Assembly: GCA_016717205.1 (NCBI GenBank)
Contig: JADKGC010000007.1
Span: 124,001 to 188,000, forward strand
Reading direction: 5' to 3'
DNA length: 64,000 nucleotides
Source: Candidatus Flexifilum breve
GTDB lineage: Bacteria; Chloroflexota; Anaerolineae; Aggregatilineales; Phototrophicaceae
Below are positions 52,274 through 61,931 of the stretch, piece after piece. Both the position numbers and the translations under genes were made by a program. How positions within the stretch are numbered: the stretch's first letter is position 1; each line of letters begins with the position of its first letter. The notes under the pieces are model-generated. The model was given only the letters and a program-made list of their open reading frames with translations. It was not told where the DNA came from and made no database searches.

Positions 52274-53314
52274 ATGATGAGCCATTTACACGATGAAATC
52301 TACGAGCAACCCGCAGTAGTGGAGCGGTTGCTGCGCGAACAGCAGGGGAAAGCCAAAGAGATTGGTGCAGCGATTCGGGCGTTTAAGCCGGCGTTTGTGT
52401 GGATTGCCGCACGCGGAACGTCGGATAATGCGGCGCGATATGCGCAGTATTTGTGGGGCGTGCACGCGCGAATGGCGGTGGGGTTGGCGACGCCCTCGGT
52501 GCACACACTCTACGGCAGCACGCCGGATTTGTCGCGGGCACTGGTGATTGGTATCTCCCAATCGGGGCAGTCGGAGGACGTGCGGCGCGTGCTGAGCGAT
52601 GCGAAAGAGCAGGGCGCGTTGACCGTGAGCATCACCAATGATGATACATCGCCGCTGGCGCAGGTGGCCGCGTATCATCTGCCGCTGGGGACGGGCAAAG
52701 AACTGAGCGTCGCGGCGACCAAAACGTACACGGCGGAGTTGGCCGCGGTCGCGATGATTGGCGCGGCACTGATCGATCGACCGGAGTTCTGGCAAGCGCT
52801 GGAGCGCCTGCCCGGATGGATGCGCGCTACGCTCGATAGTGCGGCGGATACCCCGGTCTGGGCGGAACGCTATCGCTATATGGAGCGCTACGCGGTGCTT
52901 GGCCGCGGTTATAACTACTGCACTGCGTTTGAAATCAGCCTGAAGATCAAGGAATTGTGCTATATCCCGGGCGAGGAATACAGTGAGGCGGATTTCCGGC
53001 ATGGGCCGATTGCTGTTGTGCAGCCCGGGTTCCCGGTGATTCTGGTCGCGCCGACCGGGGACACGTTCGCCAAACAGTATGATTTGCTGCAACAACTGCA
53101 CAAAAAGGGTGCAGAATGTTTGGTGGTGACGAACTCAACCGAGTGTGCCGGGTTGGCACGGCGCGTGCTGCCGATTCCGGCGGATGTGCCGGAATGGCTG
53201 AGCCCCATTGTCGCAGTGATTCCGGGGCAGGTGTTTGCGCTGTCACTGGCAGGGGCGCGCGGGTTGCCGATTGATCAACCGATAGGTTTGACGAAGGTGA
53301 CGGTGACGGAATAG
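52274..53314 (+). CDS. SIS-domain sugar-phosphate isomerase/deaminase (NagB-II/GlmS-like)
   Basis: 346 residues with two SIS domains and no glutaminase domain. MSHLHDEIYEQPAVVERLL is followed by ARGTSDNAARYAQYLW (SIS 1), ISQSGQSEDVRR (phosphosugar loop), TKTYTAELAAVAM, and in SIS 2 GRGYNYCTAFEISLKIKELCYIPGEEYSEADFRHGP with the catalytic Glu/His region. Enzymes like this convert glucosamine-6-phosphate to fructose-6-phosphate and ammonia. It pairs logically with the divergent NagZ-like enzyme. The second codon is also ATG; GGGGGC precedes. Confidence 0.88.
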   Translation: MMSHLHDEIYEQPAVVERLLREQQGKAKEIGAAIRAFKPAFVWIAARGTSDNAARYAQYLWGVHARMAVGLATPSVHTLYGSTPDLSRALVIGISQSGQSEDVRRVLSDAKEQGALTVSITNDDTSPLAQVAAYHLPLGTGKELSVAATKTYTAELAAVAMIGAALIDRPEFWQALERLPGWMRATLDSAADTPVWAERYRYMERYAVLGRGYNYCTAFEISLKIKELCYIPGEEYSEADFRHGPIAVVQPGFPVILVAPTGDTFAKQYDLLQQLHKKGAECLVVTNSTECAGLARRVLPIPADVPEWLSPIVAVIPGQVFALSLAGARGLPIDQPIGLTKVTVTE

Positions 53315-53342
53315 CGTGGTTCTGGACGATTCGAGGAAAACG

Positions 53343-53810
53343 ATGCTGCCCCAATCTCGCTTTGACCAGATGCGGACACGCCACGCTGAAATCGACATTG
53401 AGGCGCCGCAAGCGCTGATCTGGCAGATCCTCGTGGATCTGGAACGCTATGCTGAATGGAATCCGTTCACCTACGGGTATTCCGGTACGTTGGGCGTAGG
53501 GGAACCGTTCGTGTTCAAGGTGCGGATGAATGCTGCCCTTAAGCTCGATGCGCCGGAGGTGTTTCACCTGATTGAGCCGCCCATCCGGATTGCGTGGCGC
53601 GGCGCGTATCCGCACTGGTTGGTCGCGGCGACACGCTATCAGGTGTTGACGCCGCTCACGCCAACGCGCACACACTATCACACATGGGAGACCTTTCGGG
53701 GCGGGCTGGGACTCGTCGTCGTGCAGTTGTTTGGCCGCGCTGTGGAGAACGGATTTCAAGCGATGGCGGGGGCGCTCAAAGCGCGCGCTGAGGCGATGCA
53801 TACTGGGTGA
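53343..53810 (+). CDS. SRPBCC-family protein
   Basis: 155 residues with the START/polyketide cyclase-like layout: RHAEIDIEAPQALIWQILVDLERYAEWNPFTYGY (strand 1 and first helix), a beta-sheet centre, and the C-terminal helix LVVVQLFGRAVENGFQAMAGALKARAEAM. These proteins form a hydrophobic ligand cavity. The start follows GAGGAAAACG; an earlier GTG lies 1 base after the preceding stop. It is co-transcribed with the SIS gene. The ligand is unknown. Confidence 0.82.
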   Translation: MLPQSRFDQMRTRHAEIDIEAPQALIWQILVDLERYAEWNPFTYGYSGTLGVGEPFVFKVRMNAALKLDAPEVFHLIEPPIRIAWRGAYPHWLVAATRYQVLTPLTPTRTHYHTWETFRGGLGLVVVQLFGRAVENGFQAMAGALKARAEAMHTG

Positions 53811-53819
53811 TCGTGAATG

Positions 53820-53965
53820 AACCTCACCCCCGACCCCTCTCCGAAAAGAGGAGAGGGGAGAAAGATTGGGAACGCTGTGCGGAGACGAGGCGTTTGGGTT
53901 AAGTCAGGGTTGGTAAAGCGGTGCAACCTCACCCCCAACCCCTCTCCTAAAGGCGAGGGGAGAAA
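53820..53965. repeat. Two dispersed GAGAGGGG-family repeats, reverse orientation
   Basis: Copies at 53820-53862 and 53926-53965 lie between convergent genes. They run opposite to most other copies. From here to 64000 no further copies are seen, matching the compact operon. Confidence 0.7.
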
Positions 53966-53998
53966 GAAGGCCTCCCCGCGACCCGTGCCCACGACAGG

Positions 53999-55102
53999 CT
54001 AGATGATGAACGCACCGTTCTCGTAGAACAGTTCGCCATCAGCGTACATGCGCCCGCCCGGTCGCATGTCGTACACCAGATCCCAGTGGAGGGCGCTGCG
54101 ATTGGTATTGCCGGTGTCCGGGTAGCCCGCGCCGACCGCGATGTGGAACGTGCCCGCGATCTTCTCATCAAAGAGCAGCTGACCAGTCGGACGCAGTATT
54201 CGTTCGTTCATGCCGAAGGCGAATTCGCCGAGCGCACGGGCACCGTCGTCGGTATCGAGCAGCGCCAGCAGTCCCCGTTCGTTCTCGTCGGCGGTGGCTT
54301 CGACCACGCGCCCATCGCGAAACACCAGCTTAATGCCCTTGATCCACTGTCCGCGCATCATGGCCGGGAAGTTGAATTTCACCCAGCCATTGGCGGAATT
54401 CTCGACGGGGCCGGTATAGATTTCGCCGTCGCTGATGCTGTGCCGCCCGTGCGAGTTGATGAAGCTCCGCCCCGCGATGGAGAGTTCAAGATCGACTTGA
54501 GCGCCTTCAATGCGAATCTGGCGCTTGCCGCGCAGCCAGTCGACTTTTTGCTGCTGGAGATCGCGCAGTCTGAGCCACGCCCCGATCGGATCATCCAGAT
54601 CGCAAAACGCGGCACCGTAGACGAAATCCGTGAATTCTTCGAGACTCATCCCGGCTTCCTGCGCCCAACCGTGAGTCGGAAAGAGGGTGACTGCCCAGCG
54701 GAGATCGCCGCTGCTGGTGCGGTGCATGAAGGTGCCAAAGGTGGCGCCCTGCGCGGCCTGCTGCTTCTGTATGCGGGCCGGGTCGATGTTGGTCTTGGCG
54801 CGGGGGTTGGGGACGCCCGCCACGCGGATGTAACCCTGTGCGTTTTCGATAAAGGACGTGGTCATGGGGTCGTTCCACGCGAGCTGTTCGTCGCTGCCTT
54901 CGCGCAGCAAGGCAAACTCCATCGCTTCATCGCTCATGATGATGCTCGGATGAGCGCCCGCGCGCAGGATGGCACGATGCAGCGCGCGGAGCAGGGGCAG
55001 CACGGCGACATCCCCGGTGATGCCGACCCACTCCCCCGCCTTGACTTCCAGCGAGTAATGCACCAGCAGATGCGCCAGTCGTTCCAGGCGGATGTCGGTC
55101 AT
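53999..55102 (-). CDS. M29-family aminopeptidase
   Basis: 367 residues. The family's C-terminal metal site region is evident: SDGEIYTGPVENSANGW (Glu), NERGLLALLDTDDGARALGEFAFGMN (Glu-Asp region), GTFHIAVGAGYP (His) and NRSALHWDLVYDMR (His and Asp). The N-terminal alpha/beta domain has VGITGDVAVLPLLRALHRAI. M29 enzymes remove N-terminal residues from peptides using two metal ions. It is the last gene of the seven-gene operon; its ATG overlaps the M20 stop (ATGA). Confidence 0.9.
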   Translation of the reverse strand: MTDIRLERLAHLLVHYSLEVKAGEWVGITGDVAVLPLLRALHRAILRAGAHPSIIMSDEAMEFALLREGSDEQLAWNDPMTTSFIENAQGYIRVAGVPNPRAKTNIDPARIQKQQAAQGATFGTFMHRTSSGDLRWAVTLFPTHGWAQEAGMSLEEFTDFVYGAAFCDLDDPIGAWLRLRDLQQQKVDWLRGKRQIRIEGAQVDLELSIAGRSFINSHGRHSISDGEIYTGPVENSANGWVKFNFPAMMRGQWIKGIKLVFRDGRVVEATADENERGLLALLDTDDGARALGEFAFGMNERILRPTGQLLFDEKIAGTFHIAVGAGYPDTGNTNRSALHWDLVYDMRPGGRMYADGELFYENGAFII

Positions 55103-56280
55103 GATTGACCTGCTAACTGTGTGAGCAGGCGTACGGCGCTTTGCGCCAGCACAGCGGCCCCGATTTTGAGCGCGTTCTCGTCAATATTGAAGATGGGGCT
55201 GTGATGGGGACGCATATCGCTGCCAATTTGCGCGCCGACGAAGCACATGGCGCCGGGGACCGTGCGGGTCATATAGGCGAAGTCTTCCGCGCCCATCGAG
55301 AAACCGTAACGTATAGTGCGCTCTGCGCCGACGATTTCGCCCGAGGCGGCGCGGATAGCGCCCGCGATGGTGGCGTCGTTGTGGAGCGGCGGGTAGCCGC
55401 GCTGAATGGTCAATTGGTAGTCGCCACCCAGCGGGCGCACAATGGCGAAGGCATGCTCCAGTTCGGTGTGAAGCTGCGCGCGGATGTCGTCGCTGAGGCT
55501 GCGAATCGTCCCGTTGAGGCGGACTTCATCGGGAATAACATTGGACGCGGTGCCGGTGTGGATGCTGCCAATGGAGATGACGGCGGGCTGCGTCGGGTCG
55601 ATGCGGCGGGAGCGGATGCCATAGATCGCCTGAATGACCAATCCGAGCAAATAAATGGGGTCGAGACCCTGATGCGGATAGGCGCCGTGACCGCCTTTCC
55701 CGGTGATCACGGCTTCGAAGGCATCAGCGGCGGCGTGAATGGGGCCATCATCAATGATGACGATCCCGGTTGGCGCTTCACTGGCAATGTGCAGGGCGAT
55801 TACCGCGTCCACCCCGGCGAGTGCGTGATCGCTGATCATCCGTGACGCGCCGCTCAGACCGTCGGCATCCTGCTTCTCCTCACACGGCTGAAACAGGAAG
55901 CGGACCGTGCCGGGCGGGCGATCTGGCAGTTCGCTGAGCACGCGCGCAACGCCCAACAGCATGGCGGTGTGGGCGTCATGACCGCAGGCATGCATCACGC
56001 CGGGGGCAGCCGAGGCATAGGGTACGTCGTTCGCTTCCTGAATCGGCAGCGCATCCATGTCGGCGCGGATGCCGATGACCGGATGCCCCGCGCCCAAGGT
56101 GCCGATCACACCCGTCTTGCCAACCTGGGTCTGGACGGCGATGCCGAAGCTGCGTAAGGTATCGGCGACGAGCGTGGCCGTGCGCACTTCCTCAAAGCCG
56201 AGTTCGGGGTGTTGATGCAAGTCGCGCCGCCACGCGATCAATTGCTCTTCGATGCGCTGCGTGTGTTCAAGTAAGTTCAC
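55099..56280 (-). CDS. M20-family amidohydrolase
   Basis: 393 residues, GTG start. Metal and catalytic groups are present: IGIRADMDALPIQE (Asp), MHACGHDAHTAMLLG (His-Asp-His), PCEEKQDADGLSG (Glu-Glu), and MGAEDFAYM near the end. This is the M20D type that deacylates N-acyl-amino acids, hippurate or short peptides. It overlaps its neighbours on both sides (GTGA with the serine hydrolase stop, ATGA with M29), so translation is coupled. No signal peptide. Confidence 0.92.
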   Translation of the reverse strand: MNLLEHTQRIEEQLIAWRRDLHQHPELGFEEVRTATLVADTLRSFGIAVQTQVGKTGVIGTLGAGHPVIGIRADMDALPIQEANDVPYASAAPGVMHACGHDAHTAMLLGVARVLSELPDRPPGTVRFLFQPCEEKQDADGLSGASRMISDHALAGVDAVIALHIASEAPTGIVIIDDGPIHAAADAFEAVITGKGGHGAYPHQGLDPIYLLGLVIQAIYGIRSRRIDPTQPAVISIGSIHTGTASNVIPDEVRLNGTIRSLSDDIRAQLHTELEHAFAIVRPLGGDYQLTIQRGYPPLHNDATIAGAIRAASGEIVGAERTIRYGFSMGAEDFAYMTRTVPGAMCFVGAQIGSDMRPHHSPIFNIDENALKIGAAVLAQSAVRLLTQLAGQS

Positions 56281-57694
56281 GGGTTTATCTCCGGGGTGCG
56301 GGTCGCGGTAAAGGTGCGCCCATTCTGCCTGATGACCAGCTCAGGGAAAGTCTCACTCGCCACATCCAGTTTATAGTCGATCTGACTGCTCAGGCCGGGC
56401 AGGCTGAACAGCGTTTCGGTCACCGGGATGAGAGCGACAGCGGGTTGGCCGGGGAAGACCGCATACAGGTTCTCACCTTCAGCGTAGACTTTGAGGGTGA
56501 GGCGGTCATCGACCAGAAAGCGGCGCAGTAGAGTCCTAAACGGGTGACGGGCGGCTTGTAAACACGCAGGCGCGGCGGCGGCTGATAGCCCGCCCAGCCA
56601 TACGCCCGCGCACAGGCGCGCATGATCGACTGAGCGAGCATGAAACCGTTGTCGCCGCTGGTCATGACGACCATGCCCACACCGGACTGACCGAACATAA
56701 TCCAATCCGCTTTGTAGCCCGGGTTCGAGCCGTTGTGCCAGAAGGCGGTGCCGCCGCCGATCGGCGACAGGTAGACGCCTAAGCCGAGGCTGTAGAGCGT
56801 GCCGGCATCCCCAGCGATGTGCGGCTTGAACATGGTCTGGGCACTCGCCCGAGAGAGGAATTGACCGTCAGTGGCGAGCGCGTGGTTCAAGCCGAGGCCA
56901 AAGCGGGCGAGATCGGTGGGCGTTGTCCATAAGCCCGCTGCCGCCAACTCGGGGAAGATGTTCCAGCCGCCGTCGATGGGGAGACCGCGATAGTCGACGC
57001 CGCGCGCGGCATTCGCCGTCCAGTCAGATGGGAGCGGCTGCGCGAAAGTGCTGCGCGTCATGCCGAGCGGTTCCAGCACGCGCTGGCGGATCAACTCGGG
57101 GTAGGGCAGTCCGGTGACCTCCATACACACCAACTGCGTGATGGTCGTGCCGCCGCCGGAATAGCGATACTGCAAACCGGGCACAGTATCGACGACGACC
57201 GGCGCGCTGTTGGCAGGGGGCGATCCGCTTAAGACCTGCGGCACGGTCGGGATGGGCGAGCCGGGGGAATAGCCACCAAAACCAGGGACCGTCAGCCCGG
57301 CGCTGTGAGTGAGCAACTGGCGCAAGGTGATGCGGGGCTGCCAGTCGCCGACGGAAGGGATCTGCCACGAGCGCAGGTAGGTGTTCACATCGACGTCGAG
57401 GTCGAGCAAGCCCGCGTCGACCAGCGACAATACCAGCGCCGCGTTAACCGGTTTGCTGATCGACGCGGCCTGAAAGACGGTCTGGGCGTCGCACGGAGTC
57501 GAGCCACCGATATCGAGGACGCCGAAGGCTTGCGCCCACGCGATTTCACCGTGGTCGAGCAACGCGACGCTGACGCCGGGGACGTGCAGGCGCGCCTGCT
57601 CAGCGGCGATGGTGCGGCGCGGCGGATCAGCAAGGCTGAGGTCAGTTTCGGCGATCAGATCGTGCGTGATCTGGTCAATCAGCGCGGCAGTCAT
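56277..57694 (-). CDS. Class C beta-lactamase-like serine hydrolase (one frameshift)
   Basis: About 472 residues if restored. The serine of the SxxK pair is in FQAASISKPVNAALV, the second motif is YRYSGGGTT (YxG type), and the third is in FWHNGSNPG. The C-terminal domain breaks at plus-strand 56517-56519 (AAA): one more base joins VTRLGLYCAAF to LVDDRLTLKVYAEGENLYAV. The family includes D-aminopeptidases, esterases and carboxypeptidases. No signal peptide is seen. It overlaps both neighbours by 4 bases. Confidence 0.85.
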
Positions 57695-59070
57695 GAGCGC
57701 GCCTTCCGCAGTAAATAGCGTTCGTAGAGTAAGTCGACCTGTCCCTGTTCACGGATATGGAACTCGACATTCATCCGACTGCCGAACGCCACGGTGTAGA
57801 AGCGGCAGTAGTCGCGAGTGATGATGTCGGGCGCGAGCGCGGTCGTAACGGAGCGGTAATCGTCATATTTGAAGGTGACGGACAGAAAATCGCCCTGACG
57901 GCGGACCTGCGCTTCGACGGTGTTCATGTAGGTGCGGTAGGTGCCGGTCAGCGGGGCGTAATAGCCATCGTTGACGACAAACGGCAGTTGATACGGGTCA
58001 GCGCCTGCCAGCATGGTCAGCGCGACGATGCCGATGAACTCAGTCGGGACGCCGGTACCGTTCATCAAGACGGCGACGCCGACTTTGCGCTGGGTCAGCC
58101 AGCCAATGAAGGAGGTCGAAATGCCGATAGAACCGCCGTGACCGATGAGCGTGTCGTCGAAAAAGTCGGGCATGTTCAGCAACCCGTAGCCGTAGTGGAA
58201 GCGGGATCCGTTCTCCGCGCCATTTGAGGTCGGCACCCGCGCGGTCTGCATGGCGGCGACCGACTCAGGTTGCAGGACGCGCGCCCCGTCGAGCTCGCCG
58301 CCGCGCAGATACATGCGCACGTAGCGGCTGAGGTCGAGCACGTTGGTCACGATACCGCTGTGCGCGTTCAGTTCACGGTAGGGGGAACGCAGCGCGAGGC
58401 GCTTGCCATCCGCGGTGAGCTGGTAGAGCGAGGCGACATCGTCGTAGGCTTCGACATCGGCGCGGTTGTAGTAGGCGTTGGCCATGCCGAGGGGTTGGAA
58501 GATCTGGTCACGGATCACCGTTTCGTGTGGCTGTCCGGTGATCTGCTGAATGATGCAGCCCAGCAGCATATAGCCTTCGTTGCTGTACATGTACCGTTCA
58601 CCGGGGCGACCAACGGTCCATGACTCCGCGCCCTTCAGGAACTGGGGCACATCGGCATAGGTGACGAGCGGCAGAAAATCATTCCGCGCGCCGCTGAGCG
58701 CCCCGGCGATGCGCTCCGACGAGCCGAGCGCGGCCATGCCGGAGGTGTGCGAGAGCAAATGTGTGATGCGAATCGATTCGCCGCCCGGTTTGATGGTGAA
58801 CCACGGGAGATGCTGTTCGACGGGGTCGTCGAGAGTTAACTTGCCGGCCTCGACCAACTGGAGAATCGCGGCGGCGGTGAAGGATTTCGACACCGAGGCG
58901 ACCGGGTAGATGGTGCGCGTGGTAGCGGGCAGCGACTGTTCGATGCTGCGCAGACCAAAGCCGCGCGCCCAGATGATCTGGTCGTCGGCGATCAGCGCGA
59001 GGCTGACGCCGGCGCTGTTGAACTGCGACATTTGCTGAAAAAGAAACTGTTCAAGGGCTGCATAATCCAT
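57691..59070 (-). CDS. Class C beta-lactamase-like serine hydrolase
   Basis: 459 residues, intact. Motif 1 is ASVSKSFTAAAIL (Ser-Val-Ser-Lys, about 60), motif 2 is YMYSNEGYMLLG (Tyr-Ser-Asn), and motif 3 is LIGHGGSIGIST (His-Gly-Gly). A C-terminal lipocalin-like segment (APLTGTYRTYMNTVEAQV) follows. It is distinct from the neighbour (only the catalytic fold is shared), so the pair may act on different substrates. No signal peptide, suggesting action on imported peptides or amides. AAGGA precedes the ATG. Confidence 0.9.
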   Translation of the reverse strand: MDYAALEQFLFQQMSQFNSAGVSLALIADDQIIWARGFGLRSIEQSLPATTRTIYPVASVSKSFTAAAILQLVEAGKLTLDDPVEQHLPWFTIKPGGESIRITHLLSHTSGMAALGSSERIAGALSGARNDFLPLVTYADVPQFLKGAESWTVGRPGERYMYSNEGYMLLGCIIQQITGQPHETVIRDQIFQPLGMANAYYNRADVEAYDDVASLYQLTADGKRLALRSPYRELNAHSGIVTNVLDLSRYVRMYLRGGELDGARVLQPESVAAMQTARVPTSNGAENGSRFHYGYGLLNMPDFFDDTLIGHGGSIGISTSFIGWLTQRKVGVAVLMNGTGVPTEFIGIVALTMLAGADPYQLPFVVNDGYYAPLTGTYRTYMNTVEAQVRRQGDFLSVTFKYDDYRSVTTALAPDIITRDYCRFYTVAFGSRMNVEFHIREQGQVDLLYERYLLRKARS

Positions 59071-59083
59071 CGTTCAAGTGTCC

Positions 59084-60469
59084 TTAGGGCGCAGAGTTCA
59101 CGAGCAGGTGCGGAGTCATTTCGGCGACATACGGGCGCAGAGTCGCCAGCGCAGCGGCGAACTGGTCGAGCGCGAAGGTGATGTCGGCGTCGGTCATGGC
59201 GGTCGACGTGCAGATGATACCGCGCGGGCCGATATGCACGCCGCAATTGAGCAATTCGAGGTGCAGCAGCTCTTGCAGTCGTCCGGCAGATCGCGCGGCG
59301 AGGGCGGCTTCACGGGGCGCGGGAATGGGTTGATTGGTCCAATGCACTTGCATCAATGAGCCGAAGCCGAGCGCCTGCCCAGCGATGCCTGCGGCCTGGA
59401 AGGCAGCGGTGATGCCATCGCGCAGACGGTCGCCGAGGGCGTTGACGCGGTCGATGGCGGACTGGGGCAGATGCTCCAGGGCGGCGATTCCGGCAGACAT
59501 GGTCATGTTGTTGCCGTTGAACGTCCCGGTGTGCATGATGAACTGAGGATGACGCGGGTCGTATTGGCTCATGATCTCGCGTTTGCCGCCGAATGCGCCG
59601 ACCGGGAACCCGCCGCCGATGATTTTGCCGAGCGCAGTGAGGTCGGGTTGGACGCCGGCAATGGCTTGCATTCCGGCTGAATGCAGGCGGAAGGTGACAA
59701 TTTCGTCGAAAATGAGCAGGACGCCGTATTGGTCGCAAAGGCGGCGCACGCCCGCAAGATAGCCGGGCTGTGGGGGCACCATGCCACCAGCATTGGGCAT
59801 CGGTTCCAGGATGACGGCGGCGATCACGGCGGCGTGCTGTGACAGAATCAATTCCAGCCCGGAGAGATCGTTGAAAGGCGCGACCATGATTTCGTTGAGG
59901 ACGGAGCGTGGCACGCCGCGGCCCTCGACATGCGGTTCGGGCAAGCGGTTGGAGGTGGTGTCGGGGTAAACGCTGACTTCAGCGAAGTCGTGCGAGCCGT
60001 GATAACCGCCGTCGATTTTGACGATGACATTCCTGTTGGTGTAGGCGCGCGCGGTGCGCATCGCCATCATCGTCGCTTCCGTGCCGGAATTGGCGAAGCG
60101 CACAAGATCGATGCTCGGCACGCGCTCGGTGAGCATCCGCGCAAGCTGAATCTGCGGCTCAGCCGCCGCACCGAAGACGGTACCGCGCATGACCTGATCC
60201 GCCGCGACTTCGACAATCGCCGGATGGGCGTGCCCATGAATTAACGACGTGTAGTTGTTGAGAAAGTCGATGTATTGGCCGCCGTCGGCGTCGTAGAGCG
60301 TACAGCCCGATCCCCGCACCATATAGGTGGGGTAAGGCGCGTAATAGGTGGCGATGCGCGTATCCCCGCCGGGGAGCACCTGCTGCGCTTCCTCGTCACG
60401 GCGGCGCGAGGTGGCGGTGCGGGCCAGATAACGCTGGTAAATGCCATCGGCGATAGTCTGTGCGTTCAC
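59084..60469 (-). CDS. Class III aminotransferase, GSA-aminomutase-like
   Basis: 461 residues, GTG start with AAGGGATC 6 bases upstream. GGDTRIATYYAPYPTYMVRGSGC, LIHGHAHPAIVEV, VRFANSGTEATMMAMRTARAYT and the PLP Lys in LTALGKIIGGGFPVGAFGG (about 270) fit the glutamate-1-semialdehyde 2,1-aminomutase/aspartate aminotransferase superfamily. A true HemL would usually sit with haem genes; here the setting of peptide hydrolases suggests a transaminase acting on a released amino acid or amine. 14 bases separate it from the serine hydrolase. Confidence 0.87.
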   Translation of the reverse strand: MNAQTIADGIYQRYLARTATSRRRDEEAQQVLPGGDTRIATYYAPYPTYMVRGSGCTLYDADGGQYIDFLNNYTSLIHGHAHPAIVEVAADQVMRGTVFGAAAEPQIQLARMLTERVPSIDLVRFANSGTEATMMAMRTARAYTNRNVIVKIDGGYHGSHDFAEVSVYPDTTSNRLPEPHVEGRGVPRSVLNEIMVAPFNDLSGLELILSQHAAVIAAVILEPMPNAGGMVPPQPGYLAGVRRLCDQYGVLLIFDEIVTFRLHSAGMQAIAGVQPDLTALGKIIGGGFPVGAFGGKREIMSQYDPRHPQFIMHTGTFNGNNMTMSAGIAALEHLPQSAIDRVNALGDRLRDGITAAFQAAGIAGQALGFGSLMQVHWTNQPIPAPREAALAARSAGRLQELLHLELLNCGVHIGPRGIICTSTAMTDADITFALDQFAAALATLRPYVAEMTPHLLVNSAP

Positions 60470-60481
60470 GATTTGATCCCT

Positions 60482-61903
60482 TTAGGCGTGTGACAACCAA
60501 CTCAGCGAGGGTTTCTGGTAACCACCGAGCGTCCGTTCCAGATACGCAGCGGCGGCGAGGACGAGATCTTCCCGCCAGGGACGAGCCGCGACCTGAACGC
60601 CGATGGGCAGGTTTTCGGGCGAGGTGCCGCCGCGCACGGTCGCCGCCGGATAGCCGACGAGGTTATACAGCGAACAGTAGGTGAATGACTGCATAATCGT
60701 CTGGTTGGTGAGCGACGAACGGTGCGGCATGGCTGGAATTGAGGTGGTCGGCGAGACGATGATGTCATAGTCGCGCATGTAGGTGTGCATGTCCGCTTTG
60801 AACTGATCCCATTCCTCGGTCAGGTTCAGGAAATCGGCAGCGCTCAGGTTGTCAGACTGCTCTAGCAACGGCAGCATCGCCGTGTAAAAATCGCTCATCT
60901 GGGTGGTTCCGAGCGCCTGTAAGCCGGCACGCGCCGCGGTCGCGCCGGGAGCCATCGACAAGCGCAGGTACAGATCAAGCGATTTGCTCACATTCGGCGG
61001 CGGCGCTTCGACGACGGTCGGGACGCCGAGATCGGTGAAGGCCGCGGCGGCCCGATGCACCATCGTGACGATTTCGGGCGTGCAGGAGACGATGCCGTTA
61101 TCCGTGTAGTAGGCGACGCGCAGAGCCTTCAAGTCGACCTGAGCGGGGTCGAGCAGCGGCATCGGGACGACATGCGGATCGCGACCATCGGCGCCCGCCA
61201 GAATCTGCATGCCCAAGGCTAAATCTTCGACGTAGCGCGCCATCGGACCGTTCTGGGATTTGAAGGCGAGCGCGCCGCTGGGGGCGAGCAGAAGACCCGT
61301 GCGCGGAATACGGCCGGTTGTCATTTTCAGCCCGGCTATACCGCAGTAATGCGCAGGCTCACGAATGCTGCCCCCGCTATCTCCACCAACACCGAGCGGC
61401 GAACCGCCCGCCGCAATGATCGCGGACTCGCCGCCGCTGCTGCCGCCGGGGAAGCGGTCGAGATCATAGGGATTGTTGGTGCGCCCATAGATCAGATTGT
61501 CGGTCTCAATAGCGACCCCGAACTCCGGCATATTGGTCAAGCCGAGGGCCACGCCGCCCGCCCGGCGCAAGCGCGCAACGATTTCGCACTCGTGCTGCAT
61601 CACATTCTGAGCCAGGCCGAGCGTACCAAACGTGCTGATAAGCCCGGGGATGGCCATGTAGTCTTTGACGGTGAAGGGGACACCGTGCAGCGGGCCAACG
61701 ATTTCACCACGCGCACGCTGGGCATCAAGCGCACGCGCTTCGGCGAGCGCGGCGTCGGGGCGGAACTGCACAATGGCGTTGAGGTGCGGGTTGATGCGCT
61801 CGATGTGGTCAATGTGCGCGCTCACCACTTCGACAGAGGAGACGACGCCCGTCCGGATGAGGCGGGCCAGCTCGACAGCCGAGGCAAAAAAGAGATCATC
61901 CAT
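60482..61903 (-). CDS. Amidase-signature family amidase
   Basis: 473 residues. The catalytic Ser-cisSer-Lys triad is visible: Lys in PFTVKDYMAI (about 79), and PGGSSGGESAIIAAGGSPLGVGGDSGGSIREPA holding the cis-Ser and nucleophile Ser (about 153-180). It hydrolyses a carboxamide to acid and ammonia. The C-terminal NLPIGVQVAARPWRED is typical. AAAGGGG precedes the ATG. It is the second gene of the operon, 28 bases after the regulator stop. Confidence 0.92.
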   Translation of the reverse strand: MDDLFFASAVELARLIRTGVVSSVEVVSAHIDHIERINPHLNAIVQFRPDAALAEARALDAQRARGEIVGPLHGVPFTVKDYMAIPGLISTFGTLGLAQNVMQHECEIVARLRRAGGVALGLTNMPEFGVAIETDNLIYGRTNNPYDLDRFPGGSSGGESAIIAAGGSPLGVGGDSGGSIREPAHYCGIAGLKMTTGRIPRTGLLLAPSGALAFKSQNGPMARYVEDLALGMQILAGADGRDPHVVPMPLLDPAQVDLKALRVAYYTDNGIVSCTPEIVTMVHRAAAAFTDLGVPTVVEAPPPNVSKSLDLYLRLSMAPGATAARAGLQALGTTQMSDFYTAMLPLLEQSDNLSAADFLNLTEEWDQFKADMHTYMRDYDIIVSPTTSIPAMPHRSSLTNQTIMQSFTYCSLYNLVGYPAATVRGGTSPENLPIGVQVAARPWREDLVLAAAAYLERTLGGYQKPSLSWLSHA

Positions 61904-61931
61904 GCGTGCCCCTTTGATTCAGCCGGGTGAC

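Noticed and set aside
59084..60469. Assignment as hemL
   Set aside because: The family match is good, but the context is a peptide/amide operon and no haem genes are near, so the gene symbol is withheld.
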